Source: DATJMJ01 sp035503975
GTDB taxonomy: Bacteria > Actinomycetota > Acidimicrobiia > Acidimicrobiales > Palsa-688
Direction: 5' to 3'
Assembly (NCBI GenBank): GCA_035503975.1
Contig: DATJST010000262.1
Span: forward strand, 1 to 6,762
DNA length: 6,762 nt
Shown here: piece by piece, positions 1 through 5,515 of the stretch
How positions within the stretch are numbered: position 1 is the stretch's first letter
How the letters are laid out: each line of letters opens with the position of its first letter
Made by a program: the position numbers and the translations under genes
Notes under the pieces: model-generated
What the model was told of the DNA's origin: nothing
Seen by the model: the letters and a program-made list of their open reading frames with translations, nothing else
Databases searched by the model: none

Positions 1-1062
1 GCCCTTTTGGGCCCCGGAGAAGAGCTCCACCTGGTCGTCAGCCCGAAGTCAAAGCCCCTTTACCAGGGGTACGGCCCGCAGGTGCGGTACATAACGTTCC
101 CCTGGTCCAACGAGAGGCGCAACCTGCGGACGGTGTCGGAGCACCTCTACTCGCCCCTGCGCCTTCCTTTGAACGGGATCGACATCTTCAACACCCTGAT
201 GGCCCCTCTAGTCAACCCGACCTGGTCGCTCGTGGTCCACATGAAGACAATGCATGCCTTTACGACACCGGAGGCGCTCGCCCCTGGTGCCCGCCTGTAC
301 CGCCGCCTGAGTTACCCGCGCTCGGCCCGACTGGCCAAGGCGGTCATCATAAACTCCGAAACGCTGCGTTCGGAACTGGAGCAGTACCTCGATGTCAACC
401 CCGAAAAGCTGCGCCTAGTCCACGAGGCAGTAGACCACGAGCTGTTCAAGCCGGGGGACGCCGCTGCAGCCCGCTGCCAGCTCACTGAGCGTTACGGGGT
501 GAACGGACCGTTCGTCCTGTTTGTGTCCTCTCTCTGGCCATACAAGAACTGTGCCGGCCTACTGCGAGCTTGGGCCTTAAGTAGCCGAGAGCTCCCCCAG
601 CACAAGTTGGTCATCGTAGGGAGCGCGCGGGACCAAGAGCACTTCGGCGAGCTTCGCGCCCTCGCGAACGAACTGGGTGTCACCGGTTGCACCGTCTTCG
701 TCGGCCCGGTAGCGTTAGCTGAGACAGTGCGCTTCTACCAGGCAGCGGACTTGTTGGTCTATCCCTCGTTCAGCGAGACGTTCGGCCTACCGATCCTCGA
801 AGCGATGGCGTGCGGTTGCCCCGTGGTCACCTCCAACGTCAGCGCTATGCCCGAAACGGCGGGCGGAGCGGCGCTCTTGTGCGACCCTCATGACCCGGCC
901 TCCATAGCCCGGGCCATCACGGAGGCAGCCGGGCCACGGCGAGATTGGCTGCGTGACCAGGGGCTCAGGCGTGCCGCCCAGTTCACTTGGACGGCTACAG
1001 CTGCCAAGACGCTGGATGTCTACCGCGAGGTGGGCGAGATGAGAAGAAGGCGCTCCAAGTGA
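1..1062 (+). CDS. GT-B family 4 glycosyltransferase, 5'-truncated by window edge
   Basis: This is a retaining GT4-type glycosyltransferase that would transfer a sugar from a nucleotide donor to a growing surface glycan at the cytoplasmic face of the membrane. The reading frame is open to base 1. The TTG at 7 is probably not the start, because the visible protein begins inside the first Rossmann domain and lacks the usual N-terminal first strand and glycine-rich loop. I estimate a few tens of residues are missing. Counting from the TTG, the N-terminal acceptor domain covers about 1-165, including a VIINSETLRSEL segment at 113-124 typical of GT4. The donor domain starts at FVSSLWPYKN (172-181). 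The E-x7-E donor-binding motif is SETFGLPILEA, with E257 and E265, followed by MACGCPVV. The C-terminus is basic (RRRRSK). The stop overlaps the next gene by 4 bases. TTA codons occur at 577-579 and 715-717. Sugar and acceptor specificity cannot be read from the sequence. Confidence 0.93.
   Translation, partial: ALLGPGEELHLVVSPKSKPLYQGYGPQVRYITFPWSNERRNLRTVSEHLYSPLRLPLNGIDIFNTLMAPLVNPTWSLVVHMKTMHAFTTPEALAPGARLYRRLSYPRSARLAKAVIINSETLRSELEQYLDVNPEKLRLVHEAVDHELFKPGDAAAARCQLTERYGVNGPFVLFVSSLWPYKNCAGLLRAWALSSRELPQHKLVIVGSARDQEHFGELRALANELGVTGCTVFVGPVALAETVRFYQAADLLVYPSFSETFGLPILEAMACGCPVVTSNVSAMPETAGGAALLCDPHDPASIARAITEAAGPRRDWLRDQGLRRAAQFTWTATAAKTLDVYREVGEMRRRRSK
1045..1050 (+). promoter_or_regulatory. 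Ribosome binding site fixing the SDR start at 1059
   Basis: AGAAGG lies 8 bases before the GTG at 1059, inside the end of the glycosyltransferase gene. It supports 1059 as the true start rather than the ATG at 987, which would add 24 residues with no family resemblance ahead of the Rossmann strand VRVLVTGG. Confidence 0.7.
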
Positions 1063-2177
1063 GGGTCCTAGTCACCGGTGGTGCTGGCTTCATCGGCTCC
1101 CACACCGTAGACCGCCTCCTGGAGATGGGGCACGACGTGACTGTCCTGGACGCACTCACGGCGCCGGTGCACCGGGACGGCCGTCCTGCATACCTGAGCC
1201 CGGCGGTGGACTTCTACGAGGGCGACGTACGCAACCGCGAACTTGTCACCAACCTGCTGCGCCGAGCCGACGCTGTCTACCATTTTGCCGCTTACCAAGA
1301 CTACCTCACCGACTTTGCCCGATTCAGCGCCGTGAACGTGGTCTCCACGGCGCTGATCTACGAGGTCGCGTTGGCCGAGAAGATCGCCTTGGCCAGGGTT
1401 GTGGTCGCGTCGTCGCAGGCGGCTATGGGAGAAGGGCTCTACCACTGCACCGCCGATGGCGAGCAGGTCCCTGGCATGCGGCCTGAGGACCAGCTGGCCA
1501 CCGGCCGCTGGGACATCTCGTGCCCCACGTGCGGCGGGCCGCTCGAGATGCTGCCGACCCCGGAACGAGTGTCCAACCCACAGAACGCCTATGGCATGTC
1601 CAAGTTGGGCCAGGAGATGGTGGCGGTCAACTTGGGCAAGCGCTACGGCATACCGACCGTCGCCCTCCGCTACAGCATCGTCCAGGGCCCGCGGCAATCG
1701 GTCTACAACGCCTACTCCGGTGCTTGCCGGATCTTTTGCCTCTCGTACCTCCTCGGCCAGGCGCCAGTCCTCTACGAGGACGGCTTGAACATCCGCGACT
1801 ACGTGAACATCCAAGATGTCGTAGACGCCAACGTCCTCGTCCTGGAGGATGAGCGGGCCGTGGGACGGGTGTTCAACGTCGGCGGCGGCCTGGCGGTTAC
1901 CACCGCCGAGTTTGCCGAGGTGGTGCGACAACAGTACCGATCGGACCTGCCAGCCCAAGTCCCCGGGGAGTACCGCTTCGGCGACACGCGCCACATCCTC
2001 TCCGACGTTGGCGCCCTGTCTGAGCTGGGTTGGAAACCGCAGCGTGCCCCGGCTGACTCGGTGAGGGCTTATGCCGAATGGCTGACGGGGATGCCCGGGC
2101 TGGACGCAGTGCTGGCGGAGGCCAATGCCCGCATGCGAACGCTCGGCGTAGTGCGCAAGGCGACGTCAACTCGGTGA
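1059..2177 (+). CDS. Extended SDR NAD-dependent epimerase/dehydratase with Cys-containing insert
   Basis: This 372-residue nucleotide-sugar epimerase or dehydratase is of the extended short-chain dehydrogenase family and is cytoplasmic. The NAD-binding loop is TGGAGFIG (6-13), with an acidic residue D31 after the second strand (NAD preference) and GDV at 55-57. The catalytic serine is probably S119 in VVASSQ, aligned with the GalE serine. The tyrosine and lysine are Y178 and K182 in NAYGMSK. The substrate half has ALRYSIVQGPRQ (202-213) and RDYVNIQDV (246-254). Between the serine and YxxxK sits an insert of about 40 residues with H129, C130 and CPTC (C155, C158). From memory, this insert and the GEYRFGDTRH segment (303-311) recall the subgroup containing dTDP-L-rhamnose 4-epimerase (WbiB-like), but the substrate is not proven. 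The GTG start overlaps the previous stop as GTGA, and its own stop overlaps the next start the same way. Next to HddC/HddA-like genes, a role on an activated heptose is also possible. Confidence 0.9.
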   Translation: MRVLVTGGAGFIGSHTVDRLLEMGHDVTVLDALTAPVHRDGRPAYLSPAVDFYEGDVRNRELVTNLLRRADAVYHFAAYQDYLTDFARFSAVNVVSTALIYEVALAEKIALARVVVASSQAAMGEGLYHCTADGEQVPGMRPEDQLATGRWDISCPTCGGPLEMLPTPERVSNPQNAYGMSKLGQEMVAVNLGKRYGIPTVALRYSIVQGPRQSVYNAYSGACRIFCLSYLLGQAPVLYEDGLNIRDYVNIQDVVDANVLVLEDERAVGRVFNVGGGLAVTTAEFAEVVRQQYRSDLPAQVPGEYRFGDTRHILSDVGALSELGWKPQRAPADSVRAYAEWLTGMPGLDAVLAEANARMRTLGVVRKATSTR

Positions 2178-2875
2178 AAGCGTTCCTCCTGGCCGCGGGG
2201 CTGGGCACAAGGCTCCGGCCTCTCACCGACAGGTTGCCCAAGTGCATGCTCCCGATCCAAGGGACCCCTCTGCTTGGCATATGGTTGGACGCTTTTGCCG
2301 GTGCGGGAGTGGACGAGGTCCTGGTGAACCTCCACTACCTGCCGGAGGTTGTCGTCGACTACCTGAGCCGGCGCACTGGGCCACCAACCGTACGGACGAC
2401 CTTCGAGCCCGAACTGCTCGGAAGCGCCGGCACCCTGCTCGCCAACCAGGCTTGGGTTGCGGCGGAAACCATGTTCCTAGCCTGCTACGCCGACAACCTA
2501 ACCGACTTCGACCTGCGCCGGCTGGCCGACGCTCACATGAGCCAAGGCGGGCCAGCTACCTTGACGCTGTTCCGGACGGACCAACCGAGGTCGGTCGGGA
2601 TCGTCGAGCTGGACGACTATGGGCTCGTTACAGCGTTCACCGAGAAGCCGGCACACCCTTCCGGTGATCTTGCCAACGCCGGCATGTACGCGTTCTCGCC
2701 CTCCGTGCTCGACCACATAGATGGGACGGCACCCCTTGACATCGGTTACAACTTGCTCCCGAAGCTCGTCGGAAAAGCACGCGGGTTGGTGCTTGACTGC
2801 TACTTCCGGGACATCGGGACACCCGAGTCATACCACAAGGCAAAACAAGACTGGAAGAGGAGGACCAAGGCGTGA
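2174..2875 (+). CDS. hddC: HddC-like sugar-1-phosphate nucleotidyltransferase
   Basis: This 233-residue cytoplasmic nucleotidyltransferase would join a sugar 1-phosphate to an NTP, releasing pyrophosphate. By resemblance and by the adjacent kinase, the likely reaction is D-glycero-alpha-D-manno-heptose 1-phosphate plus GTP giving GDP-heptose. The signature loop is LAAGLGTRLRPLT (6-18), with the conserved lysine K23 in PKCMLP. Further family marks are LGSAGTL (82-88), D107 in CYADN (probable metal ligand), EKP at 157-159, NAGMYAF (168-174) and a second acidic site D213 in FRDIGTPESY (211-220). The length suits HddC, and there is no C-terminal left-handed beta-helix as in longer bifunctional enzymes. 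The GTG at 2174 is chosen because it places the first strand VKAFLLAAG at the N-terminus. Starting at 2078 would add 32 unrelated residues. The nearest Shine-Dalgarno-like stretch (AAGG, 2157-2160) is 13 bases away, so translation probably depends on coupling through the GTGA overlap. Base and sugar specificity are inferred. A mannose-1-phosphate guanylyltransferase-like role is the main alternative. Confidence 0.88.
   Translation: MKAFLLAAGLGTRLRPLTDRLPKCMLPIQGTPLLGIWLDAFAGAGVDEVLVNLHYLPEVVVDYLSRRTGPPTVRTTFEPELLGSAGTLLANQAWVAAETMFLACYADNLTDFDLRRLADAHMSQGGPATLTLFRTDQPRSVGIVELDDYGLVTAFTEKPAHPSGDLANAGMYAFSPSVLDHIDGTAPLDIGYNLLPKLVGKARGLVLDCYFRDIGTPESYHKAKQDWKRRTKA
2858..2863 (+). promoter_or_regulatory. 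Strong ribosome binding site for the GHMP kinase
   Basis: AGGAGG lies 8 bases before the GTG at 2872, inside the last codons of the nucleotidyltransferase gene. It fixes the kinase start and suggests independent, efficient initiation in addition to coupling through the 4-base overlap. Confidence 0.8.
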
Positions 2876-3861
2876 TCATCACCCAGACTCCCCTACGTGT
2901 CGGGTTGGTCGGCGGAGGGACTGACCTCCCCGACTACTACAGGGAGCACGGTGGGAGAGTTCTCAACGCGGCCATCGACAAGTACATCTACGTAATTGTG
3001 AAGCAGCGTTTCGACGACGAGATCTACGTCAACTACTCCCAAAAGGAGATCGTTTCGCGCGTCGAGGAGCTGAAGCATGAGCTGGTGCGTGAAGCGATGT
3101 ACATGACCGGAGTGCGCAGCGGGATCGAGATCACGATGCTCGCCGACATCCCCTCCTCCGGGTCCGGCCTCGGGTCTTCTTCGTCGCTTACCGTTGGGCT
3201 GCTGCACGCCCTGTGGGCCTACCAGGGCCACCACGCGTCCGCCGCGGAACTGGCCGAGGGGGCCTGTACTATCGAGATCGACCGTTGCGGTAAGAAGATC
3301 GGCCGACAGGACCAGTACATTGCCGCCTTGGGCGGGATCCGCGACATCCGCTTCGGCCCAGGCGACCGCGTCATGGCCGAAGAGGTGGGCATAAGCATGG
3401 CCGCCCGGCGGCAGCTCCAGGACCAGCTCATGCTCTTTTTCACGGGCGCCACCCGCAGTGCCACGACCATCCTGGCCGAACAGTCGGCCAAAGTCAGTAA
3501 CAGCCTGAAGGAGCTGCACGCCTTACGTGACCTGGCCGTACTCGCCGCGGACGGCCTGCGGCAGGGGAGCGTTGAAGCCGTGGCGGAAGCACTGCGCGAC
3601 AGCTGGGCGCTCAAGCGCAAGCTCGCCAACGGCATCACCAACGAGGCGATCGACCGCGCTGTCAACCTAGCGCTGGATGCCGGGGCCTCGGGCGCCAAGG
3701 TTACCGGCGCAGGCGGTGGCGGGTTCTTGCTCGTCCTTTGTCCGCCGGGACGCCAGGCCGCGGTACGCGAGAGCGTCTCTCATATGAAGGAGCTACCGGT
3801 CCGGCTCGATCGCTTAGGGTCGCGAGTGGTGTTCAACGTGATCAGGGATATCTGGAGCTGA
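2872..3861 (+). CDS. hddA: HddA-like GHMP sugar kinase (probable heptose-7-phosphate kinase)
   Basis: This 329-residue cytoplasmic GHMP-superfamily kinase would phosphorylate the anomeric C1 of a sugar. The closest recognisable type is D-glycero-alpha-D-manno-heptose-7-phosphate kinase (HddA). The N-terminal substrate motif TPLRVGLVGGGTDLPDYY spans 6-23, the hallmark of the HddA/fucose-kinase-like branch. The ATP phosphate-binding loop is PSSGSGLGSSSS (94-105). D147 in GRQDQY (144-149) is the probable catalytic base. The third GHMP motif, GAKVTGAGGGG, is at 274-284. All three motifs look intact and the length is normal for the family. The GTG start overlaps the stop of the nucleotidyltransferase gene as GTGA, with a strong Shine-Dalgarno. 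Kinase and nucleotidyltransferase side by side is the order expected for consecutive activation steps, although HddA's product must lose its 7-phosphate (GmhB) before HddC acts, and no phosphatase is in view. TTA codons occur at 3523-3525 and 3814-3816. Other sugar kinases of this branch (for example L-fucose kinase-like) remain possible. Confidence 0.9.
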   Translation: MIITQTPLRVGLVGGGTDLPDYYREHGGRVLNAAIDKYIYVIVKQRFDDEIYVNYSQKEIVSRVEELKHELVREAMYMTGVRSGIEITMLADIPSSGSGLGSSSSLTVGLLHALWAYQGHHASAAELAEGACTIEIDRCGKKIGRQDQYIAALGGIRDIRFGPGDRVMAEEVGISMAARRQLQDQLMLFFTGATRSATTILAEQSAKVSNSLKELHALRDLAVLAADGLRQGSVEAVAEALRDSWALKRKLANGITNEAIDRAVNLALDAGASGAKVTGAGGGGFLLVLCPPGRQAAVRESVSHMKELPVRLDRLGSRVVFNVIRDIWS

Positions 3862-3875
3862 TCTACCCCTGAGTG

Positions 3876-3928
3876 CTCCCTTTGGCGACCCCCTCGGTTG
3901 GGACGTCGAGGGCGAAAAGACGAGGGAG
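3876..3928. terminator. Possible bidirectional terminator region between convergent genes
   Basis: The 85-base gap between the convergent kinase gene and the Wzz-like gene holds nested inverted repeats. CCCTCG (3891-3896) pairs with CGAGGG at 3907-3912 across a 10-base loop. A second CGAGGG copy at 3921-3926 could compete for the same arm. CTCCCT (3876-3881) pairs with AGGGAG (3923-3928) as an outer stem. No clear U-tract follows on either strand, so this would be a U-poor terminator of the kind proposed for actinobacteria. The location is the best argument; the stems are short. Confidence 0.4.
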
Positions 3929-3946
3929 AGGGAACCACGAAGGGCT

Positions 3947-5515
3947 CTAGCCGGCGCGCTGCCGCCTGTGCGCGCCGAGTTGGGGACCGACGAGCGGGTC
4001 CGCGCCCTCAACCGCACCGGAGGTTTCGTCCCCCTTGTCCGCGCCCAGGAGGATGGCTGAAACAGGTAGCACCCCGGCATCTCTTAGGAGTTGGCCCACC
4101 GCCTCGAGCAGGACGTTGCTGACCTCGCCGGCTCGCAACACGACGACTGCGTCCTCGGCCCAAGGCCTGAGGTGCTCTGCCCCAAGAGCGGGGTCGACGT
4201 CGGCGAGGACAAGAACCGCGTCCGCACCATGAGTCACCTCCTCGCGATTTAGGGCGGCGACGTCTGTAGGGGCAACTGCGAGGCGCAATTGCTGACCTCG
4301 TAGGCTGATGTTACGGACCGGGTCGCCCTTGCGACGAGCCTTCAACAGCTTCGCCAGGGGTCTCCCCTTTGCCATGTCTACCAACGCCACCCGCTTGCCA
4401 TCCACGGCCATGGCTAGGCCGACACCTGTTAGCATCTCGGCAGCCGCTGCCGCCGACCGCTCGCCGGTACTGACCAGGGCCAGTGCTGGGGTGGTGTACT
4501 GCTTGAGTTTCTCGCGAAGGCGGCTCTGGGCGAGTAAGAGCCCAGTGCGCGGCTTGCTCGGGTAGCCACGGCGGCGTACTACCTGGGCGACAATCCCGGC
4601 CTCGCCCCTACCTCGGAGGCTGAGCTCGACGGGAGCCCCAAGGAGAGCAGCCACGTCAGCCCTGTAGCGAGGACGGTCGGAAATTATGGCGCCAACGACG
4701 ACGACGCCGAGGCCAAACGCGAGGCCACCAATGAGCCCGGTTAGGCTGTCCTCGGCAACGATCCTCTTGCTGTGGACAAGTAGAGCCTCGGCCGGGTCGA
4801 GTACGAAGCTACCCTGGTTGACCGCATTCTCCTCGAGCAAGTCCTGCTGAACCTCATTCTGCAGCACAGTCAACTGGTTCACGTCGGCGCTTCTCGCGTC
4901 CACCATCTCCGAAACCTGGTTAGAACTAGTAAGGCTTTTGGAGCCAGAAAGGGCGTTAATCGCACTGTTGAGCCCGTTGATCTCGCTTTCTAACTGCTTC
5001 TCCTGGTTCTCCTGCGAGGCCACCGCCACGGCGGTCTGGTCGCCAAGAATCTTGGCACGGACGTACAAAAAACCCTCAGCCAGTGCTCTCGCCCACCGAA
5101 CGGCTGCGGCGGGTGTACTGGCGTCCGCCTCGATCGTAACCAGCATGTCACCGAGAGCTGTGCCCTCGTAGTTGCCCGGCATGTCGTTCAGGTCATGGAT
5201 GCCTATAAGTCCAAGGGCGCGCGCGGCCACCGTGTCAGTCTCCAACAGGTTGACGTCGTCGGTGACCTTGTAGGTGCCGGTCCCGGGCTCGGTAAGATAG
5301 AGCGTCGTGACGGCCTGGTACTTCGGGGCGACAACAAGGTGCATGGCAGCGCCGATTACTAGCCCGAGTACAGCACATGAGAGCCAGATGCGCCGGCGTC
5401 GCCGGAGCGAGGCCCTGATGGTGCGCAAATCGACGACACGCCCCGTGCCAGCTCCCTCTTCACCCGGCCCAACTTCCTCGAGGCTCGAAATGTAGCGATC
5501 GACGGCTGCGGTCAT
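3947..5515 (-). CDS. Wzz/BY-kinase-like polysaccharide co-polymerase with degenerate P-loop domain
   Basis: This 522-residue inner-membrane protein is of the polysaccharide co-polymerase type and probably sets chain length or aids export of the glycan. A cytoplasmic N-terminal tail ends in RRRRR (38-42). TM1 is about 43-63. An external Wzz-like domain (about 64-165) leads into a Gln/Glu/Asn-rich probable coiled coil (about 165-230). TM2 is about 259-279. The cytoplasmic C-terminal domain (about 285-505) follows the order of a bacterial tyrosine kinase: Walker A region VSTGERSAAAAA (348-359), Walker A' VALVDMAKGRP (376-386, D380 kept) and a Walker B-like VLVLADVDP (434-442). The GxGK(S/T) lysine is absent and the tail has no tyrosine cluster, so kinase activity is doubtful. 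The proline-rich motif usually seen before TM2 is not evident. ATG at 5515 overlaps the upstream stop as ATGA. No Shine-Dalgarno is visible, so translational coupling is likely. The stop is TAG. Confidence 0.85.
   Translation of the reverse strand: MTAAVDRYISSLEEVGPGEEGAGTGRVVDLRTIRASLRRRRRIWLSCAVLGLVIGAAMHLVVAPKYQAVTTLYLTEPGTGTYKVTDDVNLLETDTVAARALGLIGIHDLNDMPGNYEGTALGDMLVTIEADASTPAAAVRWARALAEGFLYVRAKILGDQTAVAVASQENQEKQLESEINGLNSAINALSGSKSLTSSNQVSEMVDARSADVNQLTVLQNEVQQDLLEENAVNQGSFVLDPAEALLVHSKRIVAEDSLTGLIGGLAFGLGVVVVGAIISDRPRYRADVAALLGAPVELSLRGRGEAGIVAQVVRRRGYPSKPRTGLLLAQSRLREKLKQYTTPALALVSTGERSAAAAAEMLTGVGLAMAVDGKRVALVDMAKGRPLAKLLKARRKGDPVRNISLRGQQLRLAVAPTDVAALNREEVTHGADAVLVLADVDPALGAEHLRPWAEDAVVVLRAGEVSNVLLEAVGQLLRDAGVLPVSAILLGADKGDETSGAVEGADPLVGPQLGAHRRQRAG

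Noticed and set aside
987..1058. N-terminal extension of the SDR from the ATG at 987
   Set aside because: It would add 24 unrelated residues inside the glycosyltransferase gene. The GTG at 1059 has a well-placed AGAAGG and begins exactly at the first Rossmann strand.
1068..1994. A 308-codon open frame on the - strand opposite the SDR gene
   Set aside because: It lies entirely antisense to a gene with clear Rossmann and YxxxK motifs. Its translation has no recognisable domain, and long antisense frames are expected in high-GC coding sequence.
2078..2173. N-terminal extension of the nucleotidyltransferase from the ATG at 2078
   Set aside because: It would add 32 residues of shadow-like sequence overlapping the SDR gene by about 100 bases. 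The family N-terminus starts at the GTG at 2174.
2893..3519. A 208-codon open frame on the - strand opposite the kinase gene
   Set aside because: It is antisense to intact GHMP motifs and has no family features of its own; it is a codon-bias shadow.
3898..4122. A 74-codon + strand open frame after the kinase stop
   Set aside because: It runs across the convergent gap into the 3' end of the Wzz-like gene and is Arg/Gly/Pro-rich with no domain or ribosome binding site.
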